Assembly: GCA_022711575.1 (NCBI GenBank)
Contig: JAKLES010000003.1
Location: 1-39,509 of the forward strand
Reading direction: 5' to 3'
DNA length: 39,509 bases
Origin: Deltaproteobacteria bacterium
Lineage (GTDB): Bacteria; Desulfobacterota; Syntrophia; Syntrophales; Smithellaceae
The notes under the pieces were generated by a model. It had not been told where the DNA came from. It did not search any database and saw nothing but the letters and a program-made list of their open reading frames with translations. This document shows, piece by piece, positions 1 through 6,807 of the stretch. A program made the translations under genes and the position numbers. Numbering within the stretch: the stretch's first letter is position 1; each line of letters starts with the position of its first letter.

Positions 1-17
1 ATGGGATAGGGAGTACA

Positions 18-1574
18 ATGGGAGAGAACAGCATGACGCTCAATGACTTTCTGGACATCGTGAAGCGCCGGAAAAATTTTATTATCTGGCCGGCGCTGGC
101 GATATTCTTCACGGCGGTCCTCGTGGCTTTCCTGATTCCGCCGACCTATCGTTCCACCTCCACCATCCTCATCGAGGCACAGGATATCCCCCGGGAATAC
201 GTCATGAGCACCGTGACGAGTTATGCGGAAGAGCGACTTCAAACGATCAACCAGCGAATCATGAGCACCACCAGGCTCATGGAGCTTATCAACCAATTCA
301 ACCTTTACGCGAATGTGCGCAAGAGTTGGTCCATTGAGCAGATTGCCGAGAAGATGCGCCGTGACATCAAGTTTGAGACGATGAGCGCTGATGTGGTTAA
401 TAGGTATGGTAGATCAGGCAGTGCCACCATTGCCTTCAGCGTTGCGTACGAAGGCAATAAGCCTGATGTGGTCCAGCAGGTGGCCAATGCCCTGGCTTCC
501 CTGTACCTTGAGGAAAACCTGAAAATCCGTGAACAGCAAGCCACCGGGGCAACACGCTTCATCCAAGAGGAAATGAACAGCCTTCAGGCAAAGCTTGCGG
601 AAACGGACGCCAAACTGGCGACCTTCAAGTCCCGCAACCTGGGAGCCCTACCGGAGATGGTCCAGCTCAACCTCCAGAACGTGGACCGGATTGACCAGGA
701 TATTACCCGGCTCAACGACCAGCTCCGGACCCTCAAGGAGCAGGAAAAATACATCAAGTCCCAGAACCCTGACAAAAATCGGCTCCAGGACCTCCGGGCA
801 CAGCTGACCGATCTTGAGACTCGCCTTACGGATCAACATCCCGACGTGGTCATCATCAAGAAAGAAATCGCTCAGCTTGAGCGGCGCGTCAATAAAGCGG
901 AACAAGAAGGAAAAGAGAGTAGCGACTCTTACAACCACGCTTACAGCCAGTATGCTGCACAACTCTCCAACATCCAGTCCGAAATACGATCCATCGAGTT
1001 TCAGCTCGATACAATGACCAGAAAGCGAAACGTTTACCTGGGGCGTGTGTCCGCAAGCCCCGGCGTGGAGGAGCAATACAGGAACCTCCTGATGGAGCGG
1101 AACAACACGCAGGCCAAGTACGAAGATCTCATGAAGAAGGGTATGGAGGCCAATGTCGCCTACGGCATGGAGAAGGGTCAACTGGGTGAACGATTCACGC
1201 TCATCGAGCCCGCGCTCATGCCCGTGAAACCAGTGAAACCCAATATCCCGGCCATCCTGCTTATAGGCTTCATCCTGGGTATCGGGAGCGGCATCGGGGC
1301 GGCGTCCCTAAGGGAATTCAGTGACCATTCCGTCCGAACCAAGGAGGCCCTGGCCGAGGCCACTTCCATGACTGTCCTTGCGGGTATTCCGGAGATCGGA
1401 ATTCAACAGGATATCGACCTGGCCAAGAAACAGCGCTCGACCTGGATTATCGTCATTATTGCCGTCATCCTGGTGAGTCTGGTGATCGTTCATTTCCTGG
1501 TCATGGATCTGGATGTGTTGTGGGCCCGCTTCACCCGAAAACTGATCGGGATCGTTCCGGGCTTGTCTCCGTAA
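18..1574 (+). CDS. XrtA-type polysaccharide chain-length determinant (Wzz/GNVR family)
   Basis: A 518-residue inner-membrane protein that sets the chain length of an exported polysaccharide and works with the tyrosine kinase encoded just downstream. A first membrane segment lies at about residues 21-41 after a short cytoplasmic start. A long, mostly helical, coiled-coil-rich periplasmic region follows (about 170-400). Then come a proline-rich PVKPVKP stretch and a second membrane segment (about 412-431), and a third membrane segment sits near 475-496. This layout and length match the chain-length proteins of exosortase (XrtA) polysaccharide loci. An AGGGAG Shine-Dalgarno precedes the ATG at 18; the in-frame ATG at 33 is an alternative start. 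The kinase domain is separate rather than fused. The rest of the locus would lie left of the window. Confidence 0.85.
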   Translation: MGENSMTLNDFLDIVKRRKNFIIWPALAIFFTAVLVAFLIPPTYRSTSTILIEAQDIPREYVMSTVTSYAEERLQTINQRIMSTTRLMELINQFNLYANVRKSWSIEQIAEKMRRDIKFETMSADVVNRYGRSGSATIAFSVAYEGNKPDVVQQVANALASLYLEENLKIREQQATGATRFIQEEMNSLQAKLAETDAKLATFKSRNLGALPEMVQLNLQNVDRIDQDITRLNDQLRTLKEQEKYIKSQNPDKNRLQDLRAQLTDLETRLTDQHPDVVIIKKEIAQLERRVNKAEQEGKESSDSYNHAYSQYAAQLSNIQSEIRSIEFQLDTMTRKRNVYLGRVSASPGVEEQYRNLLMERNNTQAKYEDLMKKGMEANVAYGMEKGQLGERFTLIEPALMPVKPVKPNIPAILLIGFILGIGSGIGAASLREFSDHSVRTKEALAEATSMTVLAGIPEIGIQQDIDLAKKQRSTWIIVIIAVILVSLVIVHFLVMDLDVLWARFTRKLIGIVPGLSP

Positions 1575-1639
1575 TTAAGCCCAAAGTGCATTACCCCATG
1601 TAAATGGGAATCCAGATGTTACGAAGAATGGAGTTTTTC

Positions 1640-2521
1640 ATGAGTTTCAAAAACCTTTTCTCCCGAAGCAAAAAGGGTGAACCAACAATAGCCTATGTTC
1701 CGGCGAAGCCCGTGTCTCCGCATCCGCTGCCGGAAAAAGAAAAGACGGGCTGGTTCTCCCCGGTTTACAACCAATCCCGAGCCATCAAACTCGATCCGAA
1801 CACTCTGGAGAAAAATCGGCTTGTGGCCATGATGCCCGACCGACCTGAGAATGATTTTTACAAAGTCCTTCGCACCCGCATTATGAACCGCACTCACAAG
1901 CAGGGGGGCAAATCCATCATGATTACCAGTGCCCTGCCCGGCGAGGGTAAGACCGTTACCTCCATCAACCTCGCTTTGTCATTTACCAAGTTGTACGAGC
2001 ACACCGTACTGCTCGTGGATGGCGACCTCCGGATGCAGCAAGTGCATAAGCTTCTGGGTTACAAAAGCGATAACGGCCTTCAGGATTACTTCCTTGCTGA
2101 TAAGCCATTATCTGATCTTATTGTATGGCCCCATGTTGAAAAGTTCACGGTGATCTCCGGGGGGGAGACGATCCAGGCAAGCAGCGAGATTCTTACGTCG
2201 CCGCGAATGAAGGCACTGGTGGAGGAGATGAAGAATCGTTATCCGGAGCGCTATATCTTTTTCGATGCGCCCCCTATTCTCATCAGCGATGATGTCATGG
2301 CTTTTGCACACATGGTGGATTGGATCATCGTTGTCGTCCAGGCGGGAAAGACATCCATGCAGGACGTCAATCGCGCGCTCGATTTACTCCCGGATGAGAA
2401 GATACTGGGCCTAGTTTTAAACCGCCAGACCAGTCAGCTTAAGCGGTATGGATACGGCTACTATGGCTACGGTTACGGCTATGGCTATGGATACGGCCAG
2501 AAACCACCTAAACCATCCTGA
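1640..2521 (+). CDS. BY-type tyrosine autokinase of the exopolysaccharide locus
   Basis: A cytoplasmic bacterial tyrosine kinase (CpsD/Wzc kinase-domain family, XrtA-associated type) that cycles between autophosphorylated and free states to control polysaccharide polymerisation through its Wzz partner. From the ATG at 1640 it is 293 residues. Visible motifs are Walker A (SALPGEGKT, 97-105), Walker A' (VLLVDGDLR, 123-131) and Walker B (YIFFDAPP, 205-212). The C-terminal tail (270-286) alternates Tyr and Gly and holds nine tyrosines, the expected autophosphorylation cluster. The start at 1640 is preferred because GGAG lies 6 nt upstream; the in-frame ATGs at 1604 and 1628 lack a comparable site. 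It lies 65 nt after the chain-length gene and is followed by a strong terminator. Confidence 0.88.
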   Translation: MSFKNLFSRSKKGEPTIAYVPAKPVSPHPLPEKEKTGWFSPVYNQSRAIKLDPNTLEKNRLVAMMPDRPENDFYKVLRTRIMNRTHKQGGKSIMITSALPGEGKTVTSINLALSFTKLYEHTVLLVDGDLRMQQVHKLLGYKSDNGLQDYFLADKPLSDLIVWPHVEKFTVISGGETIQASSEILTSPRMKALVEEMKNRYPERYIFFDAPPILISDDVMAFAHMVDWIIVVVQAGKTSMQDVNRALDLLPDEKILGLVLNRQTSQLKRYGYGYYGYGYGYGYGYGQKPPKPS

Positions 2522-2561
2522 ACCAGCTGTGTTTGTCGTGCCTAATTGCCACGGCGAAGAA

Positions 2562-2600
2562 TAAAAAAAGCCACCGGGCATTTACCCGGTGGCTTTTTTT
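2562..2600. terminator. Bidirectional Rho-independent terminator
   Basis: A perfect 9-bp stem (GCCACCGGG 2570-2578 with CCCGGTGGC 2585-2593) encloses a 6-nt loop. It is flanked by an A-tract on the left (2563-2569) and a T-tract on the right (2594-2600), so it can terminate on both strands. It ends the kinase transcript from the left and the minus-strand PEP-CTERM gene from the right. Confidence 0.9.
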
Positions 2601-2631
2601 ATTTTCTGTGAAACTTGAACCTACAGAGGGC

Positions 2632-3309
2632 TTAAGCTTTGAATTTACGACGCAAACCCACCAGACCCAGAAGGCCGGTACCGAGGAGCCAAAGCGCAGT
2701 GGGGATAGGGGTAGCGACCAACACATCCTGAGCAAAACCGCCGTTAGCGTCAGTAAGATTTAATACGGCAACATTGTAAGCACCATTGTTGTCAGCGAAC
2801 GCATTACCAAACTTATTATTTACCAAATTGTAATAGGAGTTGGCTGCGCCACCTTCGCCTTCAAGATACCAAATTGCGTTTTGGAGTAAAGCGGCTGATG
2901 CTTCACGCTCTGCCTCTGTTCCGTTGAAAGCGTAGTTTACGAGTGTCCCTTTTGCAAATTCGGAATAGAGATATGCTGTGCCTATCGAAATAGGATCACC
3001 TGCCAAGCCTACACCACCCGTAATTGCATTGGTGTTAATAGCGGCATTATAAGTTCCGTTAGCGTAAACATGCTCACCAACTTCTAGGCAAAAAGTCTGA
3101 AATGTTGCAGTTCCCGCCAGACTGCTTTTCCCAGGCACGTAATTACCCAGAACCCAAGACAGATCGGCACTCGGTGCTAATGTGAATTCACCACCTAATC
3201 CCGTTTGATAGGGTCCATACCCATTTATAAATGTAACCTGGCTTGCCATCGCCATCGTTGTCAGTGTTAAAAACACGGACAACACCATAACCGAAATTAA
3301 TTTTTTCAT
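2632..3309 (-). CDS. PEP-CTERM protein with thioester-domain-like motifs
   Basis: A secreted 225-residue protein. It has a Sec signal peptide (residues 1-22, ending AMA) and a C-terminal PEP-CTERM sorting tag: TPIPTALWLLG, then a hydrophobic stretch, then RRKFKA at 200-225. The tag is cut by an exosortase (XrtA/EpsH), which is not in this window. The mature part contains only one cysteine, in FCLE (Cys74), and a downstream LQNAIW motif (Gln143). These resemble the Cys and Gln motifs of thioester (TED) domains, which form an internal Cys-Gln thioester bond able to attach covalently to other molecules. That function is an inference. The start codon is preceded by a strong GGGAGGAGG Shine-Dalgarno, and a sigma-54 promoter lies upstream. 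It is divergent from a second PEP-CTERM gene. Confidence 0.85.
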   Translation of the reverse strand: MKKLISVMVLSVFLTLTTMAMASQVTFINGYGPYQTGLGGEFTLAPSADLSWVLGNYVPGKSSLAGTATFQTFCLEVGEHVYANGTYNAAINTNAITGGVGLAGDPISIGTAYLYSEFAKGTLVNYAFNGTEAEREASAALLQNAIWYLEGEGGAANSYYNLVNNKFGNAFADNNGAYNVAVLNLTDANGGFAQDVLVATPIPTALWLLGTGLLGLVGLRRKFKA

Positions 3310-3374
3310 TTATCTCCTCCTCCCGTTTTACTTTATTAAAAGTTTACGAATCATGCAATTATTTAAATTATTTT

Positions 3375-3391
3375 CAGCAATGTTCATGCCA
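3375..3391 (-). promoter_or_regulatory. Sigma-54 (-24/-12) promoter of the left PEP-CTERM gene
   Basis: Read on the minus strand the site is TGGCATG-AACA-TTGCTG. It matches the RpoN consensus TGGCACG-N4-TTGCW at all positions except one (C to T in the -24 box), with correct spacing between GG and GC. The predicted transcript start near 3363 gives a leader of about 55 nt to the ATG at 3309. PEP-CTERM genes are known to be driven by RpoN with the PrsK/PrsR two-component system in some bacteria. Confidence 0.75.
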
Positions 3392-3452
3392 TAAATAATT
3401 ACATAATTATATTAATATGTTACGATAACGCCATGTTGTCCGTTCGTCAAAA

Positions 3453-3470
3453 TTGTAAAATAAATCGACA
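3453..3470 (-). promoter_or_regulatory. 18-bp PEP-CTERM element, copy A
   Basis: On the minus strand this reads TGTCG-ATTTAT-TTTACAA. Its centre is about 98 nt upstream of the predicted sigma-54 transcript start of the left PEP-CTERM gene, a usual distance for an enhancer-binding activator. It is one of four similar copies in this intergenic region. Confidence 0.6.
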
Positions 3471-3475
3471 CTTTC

Positions 3476-3494
3476 CAGGCATGCAAAATGCCTG
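3476..3494. repeat. 7-bp inverted repeat
   Basis: CAGGCAT (3476-3482) and ATGCCTG (3488-3494) are perfect inverted repeats around a 5-nt spacer. It lies between copies A and D of the 18-bp element and could be a small operator or a DNA hairpin. No assignment can be made. Confidence 0.4.
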
Positions 3495-3543
3495 ATATTC
3501 TCATGAATTGATAATTATCAAGCACTTATGTGGTATTTATACA

Positions 3544-3561
3544 TTGTAAGTAAATCCGACG
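3544..3561 (-). promoter_or_regulatory. 18-bp PEP-CTERM element, copy D
   Basis: On the minus strand this reads CGTCG-GATTTA-CTTACAA. It differs from the others at the first base of each half, with the same 6-nt spacer. It lies 91 bp upstream of copy A in the same orientation, so the left PEP-CTERM gene has two tandem copies facing it. Confidence 0.45.
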
Positions 3562-3687
3562 TTTAAAAAAGATGCCCTTAAGACTCGGAAAGGTGTCGTT
3601 GCTGAAAGTTGTGGTGTGCTTTGTCATAGTAGTCCGGGATTGGATGGAATAGCTCTTCCCGGAGCTTTTATCCTGCCCCATTTCAAA

Positions 3688-3705
3688 TGTCGAAATTCTT
3701 TACAA
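3688..3705 (+). promoter_or_regulatory. 18-bp PEP-CTERM element, copy B
   Basis: TGTCG-AAATTC-TTTACAA on the plus strand, pointing at the right PEP-CTERM gene. Over a 24-nt alignment it matches copy A at 18 positions. Confidence 0.55.
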
Positions 3706-3881
3706 TGTTAATAAATAAAAATTTATTGATTCATATTAGGAAGATATATCCTTTCTTTACTGCTGCTCACGGCTATAGCATGCGTAACTATTTTAAATTA
3801 TAAAACATAAGCCAATATATCGATAATATTTTGTAATTTCATGTATATAGATAAGAAAGGAAGCGATCGTGTTTTTTTTAG

Positions 3882-3899
3882 TGTCGGGTTATTTTACAA
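3882..3899 (+). promoter_or_regulatory. 18-bp PEP-CTERM element, copy C
   Basis: TGTCG-GGTTAT-TTTACAA on the plus strand, matching copy A at 16 of 18 positions. It lies about 165 nt upstream of the transcript start predicted from the weak sigma-54 candidate at 4028-4044. Confidence 0.58.
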
Positions 3900-4027
3900 A
3901 ACATATATCTCTTATTTTTCAAATCTTTCGATGCTTAAACAGGACAGAAAAAAATAATTTAATATTAATAAGAAACATTAAGGTGTTATGATTACGTGAA
4001 CCATGAGCAAAGTTAGATATAAAAATT

Positions 4028-4044
4028 TTGGAACAAATATTGAA
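4028..4044 (+). promoter_or_regulatory. Weak sigma-54 promoter candidate for the right PEP-CTERM gene
   Basis: TTGGAAC-AAATA-TTGAA keeps the GG of the -24 box and the TTG of the -12 box at correct spacing, but has TTGA instead of TTGC. The predicted start is near 4055, about 40 nt before the GTG at 4095. Support comes mainly from symmetry with the left gene. Confidence 0.35.
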
Positions 4045-4094
4045 AGCAAGTGCTAAGACCAAATTTTTTACAAAATAAATCAAGGAGGTCTTTT

Positions 4095-4724
4095 GTGAAA
4101 CTGAAAAAACATTTTAGCGGATTAGGAAAGAGAATGATCCTTTTCTTCTGTTTGCTTTCTTTTCTTCTTTTCGCAACCAACGCATTTGCTGATTTTTACT
4201 ATTTCAACCTCACGATAGCCAATAGCGGTCTTAATGGAGGCTTGACGGATGATTACGCAAGGGTGACTGTTGAGCTAACGGATGCAAGTCTTGATCAAGC
4301 AACTATTACCTTTGAAGCCCTGGCCGGTTACAAACTGAAAAACAACCAGCTTGGTGTGCAGCTTAATGTTAATTCAACCAATTTTGTTAGTAATCCTCTT
4401 AGCGATTCAGGCAATATTAGTGAGTTTGGTTTTTTTAATGCTACCTACGGTCCAGATGGCGGCATCTATGACTCTTTTAGTTTCACCATCGATAATAATA
4501 GTGGAATTGATTGGCAATACGCATCAGATGTTCTCGTCCCCAACTGGGAAGGTTATCTCGCTGCTGCCCACATGATTCCGGTGGGTGCGGGTGGTAAACC
4601 AACTGGCGCCAGCACAGGCTATGCAGCCGGTCCAGGCAACCCCGTTCCCATCCCCGCTGCCATATGGCTCCTCGGTTCCGGTTTAATCGGACTGGTAGGA
4701 CTAAGGAGAAGGTTTAGGAAGTAA
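4095..4724 (+). CDS. PEP-CTERM sorting-domain protein
   Basis: A secreted 209-residue protein of unknown function. It has a signal peptide with a positively charged start and a hydrophobic core (about 14-32, ending NAFA). The C-terminal PEP-CTERM tag (about 184-209: VPIPAAIWLLGSG, hydrophobic segment, RRRFRK) marks it for exosortase processing and export to the matrix. The middle part is rich in Asn, Gly, Thr and aromatic residues, consistent with a beta-rich extracellular domain; no known catalytic motif is seen. The GTG at 4095 is chosen because AAGGAGG lies 7 nt upstream. An in-frame GTG at 4050 would add 15 residues in front of the signal peptide and has no such site. It is divergent from the other PEP-CTERM gene and has its own terminator. 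Confidence 0.85.
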   Translation: MKLKKHFSGLGKRMILFFCLLSFLLFATNAFADFYYFNLTIANSGLNGGLTDDYARVTVELTDASLDQATITFEALAGYKLKNNQLGVQLNVNSTNFVSNPLSDSGNISEFGFFNATYGPDGGIYDSFSFTIDNNSGIDWQYASDVLVPNWEGYLAAAHMIPVGAGGKPTGASTGYAAGPGNPVPIPAAIWLLGSGLIGLVGLRRRFRK

Positions 4725-4750
4725 AAAATACCTCAGCGTTTTAATTTCAG

Positions 4751-4782
4751 AAAGGCAGGGTCATAAATGATCCTGCCTTTTT
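4751..4782 (+). terminator. Rho-independent terminator after the right PEP-CTERM gene
   Basis: GGCAGG (4754-4759) pairs with CCTGCC (4772-4777), extended inward by a G-T pair and TCA/TGA, and is followed by TTTTT. It separates the PEP-CTERM unit from the rimP operon. Confidence 0.85.
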
Positions 4783-4912
4783 CATGAGAAAGCCAAAATC
4801 TTTTCTATCGTTTCAGTTCGCCTACCGGCCCTGCCGGGCGGTAAATATTGCTTGCATTGCCTGTTTGTATATGGTAGTTGAATTTCCAACCATCACTGAA
4901 AGTTGTATGCTG

Positions 4913-4936
4913 AAGTGGGCTTTCGCCCACTTTTTT
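4913..4936 (+). terminator. Attenuator-like terminator in front of rimP
   Basis: GTGGGC (4915-4920), a TTTC tetraloop and GCCCAC (4925-4930) are followed by six T, ending 19 nt before the rimP ATG. A terminator hairpin just in front of rimP is known as the rimP leader in proteobacteria. Since rimP starts directly after it, transcription attenuation of the operon is more likely than a simple gene-end terminator. Confidence 0.75.
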
Positions 4937-4955
4937 ATTTTCTGAAGCGATTGAT

Positions 4956-5441
4956 ATGTACGATGATTTAAAAGACAAAATATGGCAGCTGGCCGAGCCG
5001 ATTGCAGCATCCGAAGGAATGGAGCTGATTCATGTCGAATGCCTGAAAATGCATTCACGCTGGGTTTTCCGGCTTTACCTGGACAAGGAAGGCGGCGTAA
5101 CGCTTAACGACTGCACCGAGGTCAGTAATCAGTTGGGTGATGTCCTGGATGTTCATGATCTGTCCCGCGGACCTTATACTTTGGAAGTCTCATCGCCGGG
5201 TCTTGACCGCCCTATTTCGCGCGATCAGGACTTTCAGAAGTTCCAGGGCGCCAAAGTAAAAATCAAGACCCAAAACAAAATTGACGGCATGAAGAATTTT
5301 CAAGGCACACTGGTGGATTTTGTGGAAGAAAGCGGCTGGAAGATTGTCCGAATTGATGTGGCGGGTAAAATATACAACATCCCGAAAAACGAAATTGTCA
5401 AAACCAATCTGGTGGATGACAAAGCTATGGTCTCAGAGTGA
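4956..5441 (+). CDS. rimP: Ribosome maturation factor RimP
   Basis: A cytoplasmic factor for 30S subunit maturation, 161 residues, the usual family length. The typical N-terminal alpha/beta domain is followed by the family signature LEVSSPGLDRPI (about 78-89) and a C-terminal SH3-like beta domain (about 92-155). It is the first gene of the rimP-nusA-infB operon. The Shine-Dalgarno is weak (GAAGCGA), and the upstream hairpin and terminator may tune expression. Confidence 0.95.
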   Translation: MYDDLKDKIWQLAEPIAASEGMELIHVECLKMHSRWVFRLYLDKEGGVTLNDCTEVSNQLGDVLDVHDLSRGPYTLEVSSPGLDRPISRDQDFQKFQGAKVKIKTQNKIDGMKNFQGTLVDFVEESGWKIVRIDVAGKIYNIPKNEIVKTNLVDDKAMVSE

Positions 5442-5501
5442 AAAATGCCGACAGGCTGAAATTATATACAGCCCGAGAGAGAAAAAGGGAGGAATTTGTC
5501 A

Positions 5502-6764
5502 ATGTTGCAAGAGCTTAAACGTCTGATCGAGCAGATGGGTAAGGACCGGGGTATCGACAAACTCATCATTACAGAAGCCCTCGAGGCCGCCATGCTGACG
5601 GCAGCACGCAAAAAGCTGGGGCCGGATGTGGATATTGAAGCCCACTACAATGATGATGCCGGGGAAATTGAGGTTTTCCAGTTTAAAACGGTTGTTGATA
5701 AAGTGCTCGATCCTGAAACACAAATTTCCAAAGGGGATGCCAGAAAAACCCTCGATGAAGGGGCGGAACCGGGTGACTCTTTGGGCATGAAGATCGAAAC
5801 CAGTTCCTTTGGCCGTATTGCCGTGCAAATGGCCAAGCAAATCATTATTCAAAGGGTTAAAGATGCGGAAAGTAACAATATCTATGATGAATACAAGGAC
5901 CGCAAGGGAGAGCTGATCAATGGTTTTGTTCAGCGTTTTGAAGGCGGCAACATTATTGTGAACCTGGGACGGGCGGAAGGCGTCGTGCCGCCCATGGAAC
6001 AGATTCACCGCGAAACCTACAAGCGCGGCGAACGCATCCGGTCTTATCTCTTTGAAGTGAAAAAGAACTCAAAAGGCGCGCAGATCCTTCTGTCGCGCAC
6101 GCACCCCGCGTTTCTGAAAGCGCTTTTTGAAGTGGAAGTGCCGGAAATTTCCGAAGGTCTGATTGACATTGTCAGTGTAGCCCGCGAGCCGGGCAAGCGC
6201 GGGAAAATCGCCGTGAAGGCCAAGGACAAGGACATCGATCCGGTGGGCGCCTGCGTGGGAATGCGTGGCACGCGCGTGCAAAGCGTTGTCCAGGAACTCC
6301 GCGGTGAAAAGATCGATATCATTCCCTACACGGAAGACGCGGCGAAGTTTGTCAGTAGCGCCTTGTCGCCCGCCAAAGTCAATCGGGTGTTTGTTGATGA
6401 GGAAAACCGAGCGATGACCGTCATTGTTCCCGATGATCAGTTGTCGCTGGCTATTGGGAAAAACGGTCAGAACGTTCGTCTGGCGGTTAAGTTGACCGGT
6501 TGGAAAATCGATGTGAAAAGCGAAACCATGGCTGCTGAAAAGGACGACGATGGACAGAAGGCGTTGACTAAGATCCCCGGCATCGGGCCGGCAATGGCGG
6601 AGAAACTCTTTGCCGAAGGCATCAAGAGTATCGCGATGCTGGCGGCGATGGAGCCGGAAGCGCTTTCCGAGATACCGGGCGTTGGTGAAAAAACGAGCAA
6701 GGAATGGATTGAAGAAGCCATCAGGCTTTTGGACGAGGAAACGAGCGATAGTAAAAAAGCGTAA
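5502..6764 (+). CDS. nusA: Transcription termination/antitermination factor NusA
   Basis: Binds RNA polymerase and controls pausing, termination and antitermination. From the ATG at 5502 it is 420 residues. An N-terminal RNAP-binding domain (about 1-130) precedes an S1 domain (about 132-200, GELINGFVQRFEGG). Two KH domains follow, with GACVGMRG and AIGKNGQN signatures. One helix-hairpin-helix unit lies at about 355-412 (IPGIGPAMAEKL). It is shorter than E. coli NusA, with a compact C-terminus instead of two long acidic repeats. ATG 5502 is chosen over the in-frame TTG at 5496 because GGGAGG lies 9 nt upstream of it. No ylxR gene separates it from infB. Confidence 0.95.
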   Translation: MLQELKRLIEQMGKDRGIDKLIITEALEAAMLTAARKKLGPDVDIEAHYNDDAGEIEVFQFKTVVDKVLDPETQISKGDARKTLDEGAEPGDSLGMKIETSSFGRIAVQMAKQIIIQRVKDAESNNIYDEYKDRKGELINGFVQRFEGGNIIVNLGRAEGVVPPMEQIHRETYKRGERIRSYLFEVKKNSKGAQILLSRTHPAFLKALFEVEVPEISEGLIDIVSVAREPGKRGKIAVKAKDKDIDPVGACVGMRGTRVQSVVQELRGEKIDIIPYTEDAAKFVSSALSPAKVNRVFVDEENRAMTVIVPDDQLSLAIGKNGQNVRLAVKLTGWKIDVKSETMAAEKDDDGQKALTKIPGIGPAMAEKLFAEGIKSIAMLAAMEPEALSEIPGVGEKTSKEWIEEAIRLLDEETSDSKKA

Positions 6765-6807
6765 TTTTTTTCAGGGACCCAATATTTAATTTGAGGGAGT
6801 TTCGGGA

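Larger units (their letters stand above)
3310..4094. other. AT-rich divergent intergenic region between two PEP-CTERM genes
   Basis: A 785-bp stretch without a credible gene, clearly more AT-rich than its surroundings. It contains a sigma-54 promoter for the left gene, a weaker candidate for the right gene, four copies of an 18-bp element (TGTCG-N6-YTTACAA) and a 7-bp inverted repeat (CAGGCAT/ATGCCTG, 3476-3494). Each of these is listed separately. Confidence 0.8.

Noticed and set aside
2508-2763. Short frames on both strands around the terminator at 2562-2600
   Set aside because: They read through the terminator stem and into the PEP-CTERM gene; no gene-like features.
4822-5058. Minus-strand frame overlapping the rimP start
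   Set aside because: It covers the rimP leader hairpin and the rimP N-terminus; no ribosome site or family pattern.
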